Assembly: GCA_002477465.1 (NCBI GenBank)
Contig: DLPV01000048.1
Coordinates: forward strand, 1 to 36,872
Origin: Gammaproteobacteria bacterium UBA7449
GTDB taxonomy: Bacteria > Pseudomonadota > Gammaproteobacteria > Pseudomonadales > Pseudohongiellaceae
Length of the DNA: 36,872 bases
Direction: 5' to 3'
The notes beneath the pieces are model-generated. The model saw only the letters and a program-made list of their open reading frames with translations, was not told the DNA's origin and ran no database searches. How positions within the stretch are numbered: position 1 is the first letter of the stretch; each line of letters opens with the position of its first letter. A program made the position numbers and the translations under genes. This document shows, piece after piece, positions 24,614 to 33,273 of the stretch.

Positions 24614-26065
24614 ATGCCACGCCTGATCCGCTTCATGAGTTTACAAACGGTAGCACTGGCGTGCATTGTGCTGTCCACATTTCTCCTGCCCACATTAGCC
24701 CAGGAAAGCTCCGGCAAGGCCTGGTTAGCCGGAGATCATCATATCCACAGTCGTTACAGCGTCGGTTGGAATCGGGGAATAGATCCTCCTGCACCTATTA
24801 TCGGCGGCGATGCTATCTATCCAATCCAGATGAATGCACTGATGGCCAAATATTTTGGTCTGAGTTGGATGGTGTCGACTGATCACGGCGGTCCAGGACA
24901 CAGTAAAGTGAACCGGGAACGCGCCTACCCTGAACTGCTGCAGTCCCGCCTGGCGGTTCCTGAAGTCATCCAGTTTTACGGCATGGAACTCGATACGCCG
25001 GGCGCAGACCATTCCAGTCTTATCATCCCATTCTCTGATACGGAGGCAGAGCAACTCTTTGCCATCGAGTCGGCCTGGGCAAAACGTGAACCCTGGCCGG
25101 CCAACCCCGAATGGGATACCGAACCCAGAATGTTGCTGGCGTTAGCAGCTATGGCTCAACAGCAACTGCCGCCTCTGATAATTGCTAACCATCCATCGCG
25201 CTCGGCGACCGACTTAGCCGAGTATGGCCTGGACCACCCTGATGAGTTGCGAAAATGGAACGATACAGCCCCCCAGGTTGCAGTGGGTATGGCCGGAGCA
25301 CCAGGTCATCAAGCGGCTACTCTCAATGCAGACGGGAGCGCTAAGCTGGAAGGTGCGCGTGGTGGCTATGGTCGCTATCCAACCCTCGGTGGCTTCGACC
25401 AACTCAGCGCAACCGTTGGCGGCTTTTGGGATGCCATGATTGGCGAAGGCCGGGACTGGTGGATTACTGCCAATTCCGATTCTCACGTTCACTTCAGTGA
25501 AGGCGGTTCTGATTTTTGGCCCGGAGAATATTCCAAAACCTATGTGTGGGCCGACTCAGATCACGCTTCAATCCTCGAGGCGATTCGAAGCGGCCGCATC
25601 TTTGTCACGACAGGCGATCTGATTAGCGGAATCAAACTATCCTTAACCGGCGCTGGCAGCGCCAGAGAGTTGTTCCCGGGGGATCGTGTCGTGGTGGAGC
25701 AAGGCCAGGAATTACAGCTGCAAGTTACCCTCAATTTATCGGGGAGACCCAACTTCAATGGCGACAATCCAGAGCTACGCCGTGTAGATATCATTCAAGG
25801 TTTGCTGTTCAGCGCTGAAAACCCAGCCACGGACAATTCGAATGCGAGTACCCGCGTAATTGATCGTATCGAACCTGACCAGTGGCAGCAGCAAGGTGAC
25901 CGCATTAGCTTTGATATACGGATTCCCAGGGTTGAAGCTGGTATGTATCTGCGGCTGCGTGGCACCAGCGGATCGGAATTGGAGCCGCAACCGGACCTGC
26001 GGGGGGAAACCCCCTGGCAGGATCTGTGGTTCTATACAAATCCCGTCCGCTTCGTTACAAACTAG
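24614..26065 (+). CDS. Secreted PHP-domain phosphoesterase-like protein
   Basis: A 483-residue protein starting at ATG 24614, with a signal peptide (1-29, ending TLAQ). The PHP domain begins GDHHIHSRYS (Asp41, His42, His43, His45), continues with STDHGG and ELD, and closes with ITANSDSHVHF, giving the metal-binding histidines and aspartates of the family. The last about 130 residues are beta-rich. It is tightly linked to phoD (one base between stop and start; AGGA lies inside phoD), so it probably acts in the same phosphate-release process. Substrate unknown. A longer in-frame extension inside phoD lacks a signal peptide and is rejected as the start. Confidence 0.87.
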   Translation: MPRLIRFMSLQTVALACIVLSTFLLPTLAQESSGKAWLAGDHHIHSRYSVGWNRGIDPPAPIIGGDAIYPIQMNALMAKYFGLSWMVSTDHGGPGHSKVNRERAYPELLQSRLAVPEVIQFYGMELDTPGADHSSLIIPFSDTEAEQLFAIESAWAKREPWPANPEWDTEPRMLLALAAMAQQQLPPLIIANHPSRSATDLAEYGLDHPDELRKWNDTAPQVAVGMAGAPGHQAATLNADGSAKLEGARGGYGRYPTLGGFDQLSATVGGFWDAMIGEGRDWWITANSDSHVHFSEGGSDFWPGEYSKTYVWADSDHASILEAIRSGRIFVTTGDLISGIKLSLTGAGSARELFPGDRVVVEQGQELQLQVTLNLSGRPNFNGDNPELRRVDIIQGLLFSAENPATDNSNASTRVIDRIEPDQWQQQGDRISFDIRIPRVEAGMYLRLRGTSGSELEPQPDLRGETPWQDLWFYTNPVRFVTN

Positions 26066-26085
26066 TCAAGCAATTCCCCTGACTT

Positions 26086-26120
26086 CGCCAAATTTTTTGA
26101 CTCGGTTAAAGGGTTTGGCG
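26086..26120 (+). terminator. Hairpin after the PHP gene
   Basis: CGCCAAA (26086-26092) pairs with TTTGGCG (26114-26120), 21 bases past the stop. The T run lies within the loop, not after the stem, so the structure is not a standard terminator. Confidence 0.35.
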
Positions 26121-26173
26121 GTCAAATCGCGAGCTACCAATACGCAGTCTAAAATTTAAAACCAGCGCACAAA

Positions 26174-26311
26174 CTAATAGTGATGCTTGGCGGCTCGGGC
26201 CACCTGCGCCTCATCCGATTGCAGCTCGCCAAACTCAAGAATCTTGGCAAACTCATTGTCACAGGTTTCGTCTTCGGGGCGTAGCTGAATGATTAAAAAG
26301 GGTTTAGACAT
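26174..26311 (-). pseudogene. N-terminal remnant of a glutamine amidotransferase-like protein
   Basis: A 45-codon frame MSKPFLIIQLRPEDETCDNE, then FAKILEFGELQ, matches how type-1 glutamine amidotransferases of the GMP-synthase-like group begin (strand, RPED, DNE.). It ends at TAG after KHHY, before any catalytic Cys region, and nothing recognisable continues past the stop. It is thus most likely a truncated remnant, although a 45-residue product cannot be excluded. It lies just beyond the PQQ dehydrogenase hairpin on the same strand. Confidence 0.5.
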
Positions 26312-26321
26312 AGATTACTAT

Positions 26322-26345
26322 AACGCGGCCTTTCCATGCCGCGTT
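26322..26345. terminator. Hairpin downstream of the PQQ dehydrogenase
   Basis: AACGCGGC and GCCGCGTT form a perfect 8-bp GC-rich stem with an 8-base loop, 26 bases past the dehydrogenase stop. On the minus strand the following bases are TATAGT, not a T run, so it is a partial terminator match. Confidence 0.6.
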
Positions 26346-26371
26346 TTCCCTGTAGTGACAGACTAGCCAGA

Positions 26372-28519
26372 CTAGTTAGATAAACGATAGGCAACCAGCG
26401 CGCCGGGAAAATCAGTCTGGGTACTGCCAATTTGCACCACGATATATTGCTGCCCGCGGTGCATGTAGGTCATCATGCCATATTGCCCCGGAGCCGGCAG
26501 CGGCACACTGCCGAGAATCTCACCGGTCATCTTGTCCCTTGCATTCAGCGTCAGCGGCGCATCGGGCAGCATTTGCGCCATACCCTCGCTTAGCGCACGT
26601 GTCTGCACCAGAATATCACCCATGACCATTTGTATGGACCAGCCATCACCACCACTGTTCGGAACACCTACGCCTTGCAGTCTGGGATGGTTTTTAATAG
26701 CGTCAGGTGTCTCACCTATTGGCAAAGACCAGGTTTTCTCACCTGTGTTCATCTGGTATGCGGTGAGTTGATTATTCATGCGCTTGTAAAGTGACAATCC
26801 ATCAATCGTTGGCAGCCCGCCGCCTCCCCCGGGGAGCCAATCCGCCACTGTTACGCCTGTGGTCGGCGTGCTGTTGGGTGTCGCCCCACCCTCTCCAGGG
26901 CGAGGGTAGTTGGGATTATCACGATCCACACCATTGGTGGGACGCATGAATCCTGGCGCAAAGCAACGACGTCGGTGTGAGTTGTACATCATGCCGGTAC
27001 TGGGATCCGCCACTGGCGGGTGAGAGATAACATTGCCAGCACCGAGGCACCCCACGTTGTTGATATATTCTCCTTCATAGGTGTTAGGCAAGGGTGGCAC
27101 ATACAGACCGCCGATGCGGAAGCCATTAAGAATCGTCAGCGCTTCCTCTTTCAACGCCGGGGTGTAGTCGATTACAAACTCATCCGTGATCCCGTCCATT
27201 ACAATGGGATCGACCGGCTCAGGCCAGGTCGGGAACGGCTGGGTGGCCGCTGTGTAATTACCTGGCACTTCAGTCTGGATGACCGGTCGGTCTTCAATCG
27301 GCCAAATAGGCTCTCCCGTTTCACGATTGAAGGCGAATACCAGCCCTTGCTTGGTATTCTGCACTGCAGCCGGGATACGCTGGCCATCCACAGTGAGATC
27401 CATTAACAGAGGTGGCGTTGGCAGATCATAATTCCATTGATCAGAGCGGTGGATCTGGTAGTGCCAGCGCCGCTCACCGGTAGCAACATCCAGCGCGAGC
27501 ACGCTGCCGCCAAACAGATTGTCTCCGGGCCGATGACCGGCATATGCCTGTACTGTAGAGGCGTTGGTAACCAGATAGACCAGGCCCAGTTCAGGATCCG
27601 CCGACGCAGGTGCCCAGGTCGACATATCTCCAGAAAATCGCCAGGCATCGTTCAGCCAGGTCTCATGTCCAACTTCACCTGGTCGCGGAATCACATGGAA
27701 CTTCCACAGCCGCTCGCCGGTTTCTGCATCAAAACCCATGATGTCACCCGGTACGTTTTCGATACGAGTTTGACCGTAACTGGGCTGATGTCCAACCAGC
27801 ACCACAACCACACCATTTACTACCATAGGTGGGGCTGACGCCGTCACCATTCCCAGCTCTCGTGGAATGCCATAATCGGGGTCATATTGACCCCCTGCAA
27901 CCACATAGTCTTCCCAAGGTCCCCAGCCTTCAACCAGGTGCGGGATCAAATCGATTGAGCCGGTTTCCGGAAAACCACCTACCGGAAACTCGCTGCCCCA
28001 ATCTTCGATAGGCAGTCCTGTCTTGGCATCTAGAGCCCACAGGAAGAAGCCGGGGCTAGTCACATAGATCACGCCCCGCCCATTCACCTCGGCATAGGCA
28101 ACGCCTTTACCATAGGCTTGCCGCGGCGAGCGCTGATGGCGAATAGTTTCCGGCTCTCGGAAAGTCCAAAGAATCTCGCCAGTTGCCGGATCAAGCGCCA
28201 TCACCTGACGGCGCGGCGTCGCTACGGTGTACAACACGCCGTCGACATAGATAGGCGTTGAGCGAGAAAAATAATCCAGGTTTGGTCCGAAGTTGTCGCT
28301 GCGCCAGATCCAGGCCTGCTCCAGGTCCTCGAAATTGTCGCGATTGATCTGGTCGAGGGGAGAGTAACGGGTATGCCCCATATCTCCGCCGATATAACGC
28401 CATTCTCCGTTCTCGGTCCCAGGCAAGCCCTGTGCCAACAGGGAACTCGCCATGGCAAAATTGATTAGCATTATCACGCTTAAACGACGCATCAGGTTAA
28501 TTTTCACTGAGATTTTCAT
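26372..28519 (-). CDS. PQQ-dependent dehydrogenase (quinoprotein, membrane glucose dehydrogenase-like)
   Basis: A 715-residue secreted beta-propeller quinoprotein. A signal peptide (about 1-30, ending SSLLAQ) precedes EWRYIGGDMGHTRYSPLDQI, the family start. Propeller repeats such as LDPATGEILWTF, LDVATGERRWHYQ, FNRETGEPIW and the end MMTYMHRGQQYIVVQIG are present. It oxidises an alcohol or sugar in the periplasm and passes electrons to quinone or a cytochrome; the substrate is not shown. No PQQ biosynthesis genes or cytochrome partner are here. ATG 28519 has GGAGAG close upstream; an in-frame extension of 33 lysine-rich residues lacks a leader. Good family match. Confidence 0.9.
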   Translation of the reverse strand: MKISVKINLMRRLSVIMLINFAMASSLLAQGLPGTENGEWRYIGGDMGHTRYSPLDQINRDNFEDLEQAWIWRSDNFGPNLDYFSRSTPIYVDGVLYTVATPRRQVMALDPATGEILWTFREPETIRHQRSPRQAYGKGVAYAEVNGRGVIYVTSPGFFLWALDAKTGLPIEDWGSEFPVGGFPETGSIDLIPHLVEGWGPWEDYVVAGGQYDPDYGIPRELGMVTASAPPMVVNGVVVVLVGHQPSYGQTRIENVPGDIMGFDAETGERLWKFHVIPRPGEVGHETWLNDAWRFSGDMSTWAPASADPELGLVYLVTNASTVQAYAGHRPGDNLFGGSVLALDVATGERRWHYQIHRSDQWNYDLPTPPLLMDLTVDGQRIPAAVQNTKQGLVFAFNRETGEPIWPIEDRPVIQTEVPGNYTAATQPFPTWPEPVDPIVMDGITDEFVIDYTPALKEEALTILNGFRIGGLYVPPLPNTYEGEYINNVGCLGAGNVISHPPVADPSTGMMYNSHRRRCFAPGFMRPTNGVDRDNPNYPRPGEGGATPNSTPTTGVTVADWLPGGGGGLPTIDGLSLYKRMNNQLTAYQMNTGEKTWSLPIGETPDAIKNHPRLQGVGVPNSGGDGWSIQMVMGDILVQTRALSEGMAQMLPDAPLTLNARDKMTGEILGSVPLPAPGQYGMMTYMHRGQQYIVVQIGSTQTDFPGALVAYRLSN

Positions 28520-28659
28520 GATCTCTCCGTTTTCGTATTTGTTTTCGCTCTTTTTCTCTTTTTTCTGGGATTTCTTCTTGTTCTGAATTGCTGAGCTGGC
28601 AAGCACAGGACTGAACACAGGGTAAAAGGGAATACAAAGGATGTCTATGTTGATACGGG

Positions 28660-29067
28660 CTAAGCAAGTGGTTCAAGCTGCAGGCGGATAGCACGATCCG
28701 GCAACAGAGTAACGCCTACCTCCGGATTTACTTCCTCCTGATCTGCCTGAGCAAACCGAAATCGCTGCCTGCCACAGGCAAGAATAAGCATCGATTCCAA
28801 AATTGAGAAACGGCTACCAATACAGATGTGGCGCCCAAGGCCGAAGGGAATAAAACCATACCGTGGCCAGGAGTCGAGAAATCGACTGGGCCTGAAGACT
28901 TCAGCATCTTGCCAGGTACCCTCATCCCGCTGAATGCCATAAATCGATAGCACCATATCTGATCCTGCCGGAATGGTGACGCCATTAAAGATCGAATCAT
29001 CTTTTGCACTGCTGATTATCCCGTAGGCTGGCGGCGAGATCACGGAAGTATGGCGTTTGAACATCAA
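28660..29067 (-). pseudogene. C-terminal fragment of a cytochrome P450
   Basis: Only about 125 residues of a normally 400-450-residue P450 remain. They carry PPAYGI, then AGSDMVLSIYGIQRDEGTWQ, FRPSRF and the heme-thiolate loop FIPFGLGRHICIGSRF with its Cys ligand. The I helix and the ExxR motif are missing, and the match fades at about 29040, near where an oppositely oriented oxidoreductase remnant begins. It is therefore a decayed gene, cut at a rearrangement junction. It lies on the same strand as the PQQ dehydrogenase, but no coding continuity remains. Confidence 0.85.
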
Positions 29068-29598
29068 CCGATTGGCATTGACGATAGCACTGTAGTTACC
29101 GCAGGCAACAACGTGGGAAGATTTGCTGTCGGGGATCAGGTTTTTGGCAGCACAGGCTCGAGATTTGGCGCCTACGCCGAATACATCGCCCTACCCGCCC
29201 GCTACCCAATCATCCACAAACCTGGTGACATTCCACACCTCACCGCAACCACAATCCCAGTGGGTGGGGTACACGCACTGCATTTTTCGCAGCTTGCCCA
29301 ACTTCAGGCATGCCAGGAAATCCCGATTGTCAGTGCCTGTGGGTGTATCGGTACGGCGGCAATAACTCGCAGAATCACTGACAAACGTGTCATCACAAAA
29401 CTAGCCAGGGTCACTGAAGCTGATTTACAGACGCTCTGTAAACAGATTGGCAAAAATAGTCTTTAAGCAAGTATTGATACCACCTAAAATCTTGAAGAAG
29501 TAGTTGAGGCGCATCGCTATATTGATGCTGGCAATAAAAAGGGTCATGTGGCCTTTGTTTTAGACACCACTGCAGAACACCAAACGAAAGACCAGTAA
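29050..29598 (+). pseudogene. Decayed MDR-superfamily (quinone oxidoreductase-like) gene
   Basis: In one plus-strand frame, remnants of a medium-chain NAD(P)-dependent reductase are visible. VGRFAVGDQVFGSTG and FGAYAEYIALPA come from the N domain, and CGCIGTAAI is a degraded nucleotide loop. A jump of about 100 residues leads to LARVTEADLQTLCKQIG, then past TAA (29464) and a second TAA (29488) to NLEEVVEAHRYIDAGNKKG, the family C-terminus. The second TAA replaces the Tyr usually seen before LEE. The N-terminus is missing at the junction with the P450 remnant. The loss of the nucleotide-binding region and the two stops show that it is not functional. Confidence 0.85.
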
Positions 29599-29710
29599 CC
29601 TGAAACCAGCGAGCCCAGAACTTCAAAACCAGGAAGTCTGCTTTACCACCCAGAATTTAATAGAGCAGGAAATATGCAATAATTCGAAAACTTGATCCCG
29701 GAGAATAAGC

Positions 29711-30226
29711 ATGAACATTTCGAGCAGATCCAAGATTTTGACGGCCGGCCTCGGCCTGCTAACTCCCGTATTACTGGCAGCGCAGTCAGCTGGCGCACCG
29801 CCGGCACTGTATAAATCTGACGCTGAAATCATGAGCGAGTTGGATGCTGCCGCTCGCAATTCCAACTCGGCCGCTGGCGTTTCTGTGACAGTATCTCCCG
29901 GTATTTCGGTGCGCCGGCGCATGAGTGGCGTCCTACAATATGCGGTGATGCACCCCTACAGCGTCGAAATTTATCGCATCATCGAAGGCAGCGGCACGCT
30001 GGTGACGGGAGGCCAACTCAAACTGCCGCTGGCGGATCCTGGTGGTGACAATGTCATTCGCACGGAGCACGGCATCGAAGGTGGCCTCGCGCGCGAGGTC
30101 AAAGCCGGAGATATTCTGGTACTGCAGCCAGGCACGCCACATTGGTTTAGCCGGATTGAGGGCGAGGCGATCACTTACATGGAGTCAAGAGTGCGTGTTA
30201 GCACTGCGCCTATTCAATACCAGTAA
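29711..30226 (+). CDS. Secreted cupin-domain protein
   Basis: A 171-residue protein with a signal peptide (about 1-28, ending QSAGA). The cupin core has HPYSVEIYRIIEGSGTLVTGG (motif 1) and VKAGDILVLQPGTPHWFS (motif 2), with His and Glu residues at metal-binding positions. Function is likely a small-molecule-binding or sugar-isomerase-like role, not identifiable further. CCCGGAG precedes ATG 29711 by seven bases. A strong hairpin follows its stop and is shared with the convergent DUF305-LVIVD gene. It follows the decayed MDR gene but is itself intact. Confidence 0.85.
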   Translation: MNISSRSKILTAGLGLLTPVLLAAQSAGAPPALYKSDAEIMSELDAAARNSNSAAGVSVTVSPGISVRRRMSGVLQYAVMHPYSVEIYRIIEGSGTLVTGGQLKLPLADPGGDNVIRTEHGIEGGLAREVKAGDILVLQPGTPHWFSRIEGEAITYMESRVRVSTAPIQYQ

Positions 30227-30251
30227 GCGGATTGTCATCATCAGAAACGAA

Positions 30252-30287
30252 AACGCCGCGAACCATTCAACATGGGTCCGCGGCGTT
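30252..30287. terminator. GC-rich hairpin between convergent genes
   Basis: AACGCCGCG (30252-30260) pairs with CGCGGCGTT (30279-30287), and ACCAT with ATGGGT inside it extends the stem imperfectly. It lies between the cupin stop and the DUF305-LVIVD stop and serves as a terminator candidate for both strands, although T runs are short. Confidence 0.7.
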
Positions 30288-30311
30288 GCAGCTAGCTGAA
30301 AGCTGTTGGCC

Positions 30312-32783
30312 TTAGCGAACTGCTTCTGAAATACCGGACACTGTCGCTGCCAGTTCGAGATATCGTTTGCGCGTGATGCCTCGTCGAGACTCGCCTTCCT
30401 CTTCCAATTGCTCGGCGAGGTCGCTCAACTCTCTGGATGCATTGCGGTTACCGTTATCAGCTTCAAGTAGGCGCTCAGCCCGATCCAGTACCTGGGTAAG
30501 CTCTCTGGATTGGCCGGCGTCAATCTCGCCATCACGCAATAGCTGATCCTGATATGCCCGCGCAACGACAGGTACAGCTGGCCAGGTAACCATCTCCTGG
30601 GTCTGAGCATTAACGGTGCCCTTAAGCGCTTCCAGGGACGCGGCGGCAAGCTCATTTTCAGTCATGAAATCACTAGGCTGCATCTCGAATACATCCAGGC
30701 CTCGTGAAATTTCGGTGCCGTAAATGCGTCCGTTGTACCAGTAAGTAGACCAGTAACCGCCAGTGATCAATTCCTCGGTATCGATAGGACCGCGGTCGAA
30801 ATAAGCGATTTCAGTTGGATTCGAAGAGTCGGTGAAATCGACTACCGAGACACCGCCCTGGTACCAGGCCTGTACAAAAATATCGCGGCCAGGAACCGGA
30901 ATCAGTGAACCGTTATGGGCCACGCAATTTTCGGTATCAGTCTGAGGGGCAGACATCTTGTAGTGACTACGGAACTGAAGCTTACCGTCGACGATGTCGT
31001 AGAACGCATCAGCACCCCAGGTCAGAGGATCCTGTGCGCGACAGCGAGGTCGGCCACCGCCACCCCATTCATCGGTGAAAATCACCTTGGTGCCATCGTT
31101 GTTGAAGGTGGCAGAATGCCAATAAGCAAAACCCGGATCAATCACCTGATCCAGTCGCTGCGGATCAGACGGATCAGAGATATCCAGCAGGATGCCATTG
31201 CCGGAGCAAGCGCCTGCTGCCAGGCCAATATCTGGATAGGTTGTAATGTCGTGGCATTGATTGGTCTGGCTTGTAGTCTGAGTACCATCACCGTGGTCAC
31301 CACCATCCCAAAGGCCAGCCAGAGTGCCGGAATCAGGGTCGGAGAATATAAAGGGGCGATTCACGATCTGCGCGGCGGCTGGGTTATCTTCTGGAATTTC
31401 GATAACTTCGATGCGGAACAGTGCGGATTCAGGATTCTCGAAGGGTGAATCGTCGGAGCAGCCCGCCAATTCCTCATCATCCCGGACTCGGCTGGTGCCT
31501 GATACGTAGACATAGATATTACCGTCCTCATCCGCATTCTGGGCCACCGTATGGGTGTGAGAACCACGGCAGGTTTGCACTGCAGCAACCTGAGTGGGGT
31601 TGCTAAAATCGCTCACATCAAAAATGCGAATGCCACGTACCCGCTGATTGCTGACCGGTTCTGGCACGCCTTCGAGGCCACAATCCAACCGCCCGCGCAC
31701 TTCTTGCACTGACATGATGAGTAGATCGCCCACCAGTGAGACATCGCCCTGACCACCAGGGCAGACCACAGATGCAATGTGCTCAGGTGAATCCGGGTTG
31801 CTGATATCGTAGGTATTGAAGCCGTGGTAGTTACCGGCAATCAGGTAGTCGCCGGAAAACAGCAGGTCGGTATTGGAAAAGCTCAGCAGCGATGGTCTTG
31901 GATCGGCATTCTCGTCCTCTTCCTCTTCTTCAGTCGGAGTCTCCGGTGCATTGCCAGAAGCAGCAGCCTGCTCAGCCTCAATCTCCTCCAGACGCCTGGC
32001 TGACAGGCCTGAGGGGCGATCTGGGTCAAAAAAGCCAGCAGGCTTGGGCAGTGAAGCCACCACGCTCATATTCAGCGCTGCTTGTCCAGCATCGCGAAAA
32101 CCAGCAGCAAGACCAACCCGGGGATCGCTGCTGAAACTCGCCAGCAGCGTATCCATGCGTTCGATTTCAGAGGTCTGGTCAGAGGTCACATCAGAGGTGA
32201 ATTCATATAACAGTGGATCCTGAACAGAGCCGCGCTGGTCCAACAGCATTTCCACCATGTCCAGAGCGCCTTGATGGTGGTCAATCATGCCCTCGAGGTA
32301 GAGTCGATCGAATTCTGGACCGGACGCAGCGGCCAGTGCTTCCATCTGCTCGTCGTTCAGCATGCCAGCCATGAGCTCGAAATCTGCAGCGTGATGCGCA
32401 TCTTCTGCTGTTACCTCCAAGCCACGTTCACGCAACCAGCCCTGCATCATGGCGATCTCGTCGTCCTGCGACAGAGTAATGCGGGATGCCACGGCAAGCA
32501 CCGCATCGTTATTGGTTCGGCTTTCTGCTAGCGCCGACATCTCCTTGGCCTGGGCGTGGTGTGGAATCATGCCCTGCAGGAAGCGGATATCGCCCAGAGA
32601 GTATTCCATGTTGGCCAGATCCGATGCCTCTTCGGCGGTGATAACCCGACCTTGTTGGCCCGGGGCCCCTGGCTGGATGATAGGCACCTGGCCAAAGGCT
32701 GCCTGGCTAAAGGCTGCGGCTGTCAACACCCAGAGCAGGCGGCGGGAAAGTTGTGACATGCTGAAATACAAAAACGTGGACAT
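30312..32783 (-). CDS. Secreted DUF305-LVIVD fusion protein
   Basis: An 823-residue protein with a signal peptide (1-31, ending AAFGQ). Two DUF305 halves follow: FLQGMIPHHAQAKEM (about 69-83) and LEGMIDHHQGALDMVEML (about 163-180), each with the His-His pair typical of this ferritin-like, possibly metal-binding domain. An acidic Glu-rich linker (about 285-295) then leads to an LVIVD-type beta-propeller region (SNTDLLFSGDYLIAGNYHGF, then FDVSDFSNPTQVAAVQ, LLDISDPSDPQRL, VVDFTDSSNPTEIAYF), and the C-terminus is an alpha-helical tail. ATG 32783 is chosen because GGGGT precedes it and the leader follows. The role is unknown, and metal binding is inferred from His spacing. Confidence 0.85.
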   Translation of the reverse strand: MSTFLYFSMSQLSRRLLWVLTAAAFSQAAFGQVPIIQPGAPGQQGRVITAEEASDLANMEYSLGDIRFLQGMIPHHAQAKEMSALAESRTNNDAVLAVASRITLSQDDEIAMMQGWLRERGLEVTAEDAHHAADFELMAGMLNDEQMEALAAASGPEFDRLYLEGMIDHHQGALDMVEMLLDQRGSVQDPLLYEFTSDVTSDQTSEIERMDTLLASFSSDPRVGLAAGFRDAGQAALNMSVVASLPKPAGFFDPDRPSGLSARRLEEIEAEQAAASGNAPETPTEEEEEDENADPRPSLLSFSNTDLLFSGDYLIAGNYHGFNTYDISNPDSPEHIASVVCPGGQGDVSLVGDLLIMSVQEVRGRLDCGLEGVPEPVSNQRVRGIRIFDVSDFSNPTQVAAVQTCRGSHTHTVAQNADEDGNIYVYVSGTSRVRDDEELAGCSDDSPFENPESALFRIEVIEIPEDNPAAAQIVNRPFIFSDPDSGTLAGLWDGGDHGDGTQTTSQTNQCHDITTYPDIGLAAGACSGNGILLDISDPSDPQRLDQVIDPGFAYWHSATFNNDGTKVIFTDEWGGGGRPRCRAQDPLTWGADAFYDIVDGKLQFRSHYKMSAPQTDTENCVAHNGSLIPVPGRDIFVQAWYQGGVSVVDFTDSSNPTEIAYFDRGPIDTEELITGGYWSTYWYNGRIYGTEISRGLDVFEMQPSDFMTENELAAASLEALKGTVNAQTQEMVTWPAVPVVARAYQDQLLRDGEIDAGQSRELTQVLDRAERLLEADNGNRNASRELSDLAEQLEEEGESRRGITRKRYLELAATVSGISEAVR

Positions 32784-33273
32784 AGCTATACCCCAATACG
32801 GATGCACAATCTGAGAAATTCAGGAACCCAGCATTGTACCTGTTTAGCAGCTTTTGCCAATTCTGATCATCGCTCAAGGGCAAATTGCCTTAAATCACGG
32901 TATGCACTAATTTGGTACACATTATTTAGCATTGGACCGAGCCTGATGTGGTTAGAAAGCGTGCTTCTCTATCGCAACAGTTTCTAAGCTTTGTTTAGTT
33001 CTATGGGATTCACACGACAGCGAAGCGCTGATAAAGGAGATGATGGTGACAGCCCTTTTGGGCTGATGCCTGCTCAAAAACTGAAACGGATAAATTAGGA
33101 TCCGCCCCGCTCCGTAATATCTTGCGCCCCTTAAACCTAGCGACTGCCTCAGGCCTTTTTAGTGCGGACTACTACCGCCATTAATATGCAAGCAAAACTG
33201 TTATAATTGACGCTTCTTCAGGCAGCCACTCACGGCAACGCCATCACAACTAACATCTGGCAAGACTAAACAC
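32784..33273. other. Intergenic region upstream of ppnN with a short leader-like element
   Basis: 490 bases with no convincing gene. AAAGGAGATG at 33033 precedes a seven-codon frame ATGGTGACAGCCCTTTTGGGC that ends in TGA. A CAGCCC/GGGCTG hairpin with a TTTT loop lies at 33050-33065 over this frame. These could be a small leader peptide or chance. A perfect extended -10 lies near the right end. Confidence 0.4.
33199..33207 (+). promoter_or_regulatory. Extended -10 promoter of ppnN
   Basis: TGTTATAAT contains TATAAT (33202-33207) preceded by TGn, the extended -10 form. No clear -35 lies 17-18 bases upstream, as is common when TGn is present. It is about 67 bases before the ppnN ATG. Confidence 0.6.

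Noticed and set aside
28520..28618. 33-residue lysine-rich extension of the PQQ dehydrogenase
   Set aside because: Highly charged, not a leader, and the downstream ATG 28519 has GGAGAG at good spacing followed by a typical signal peptide.
30915..31448. 177-codon plus-strand frame opposite DUF305-LVIVD
   Set aside because: Antisense to the propeller region; no ribosome site or recognised motif.
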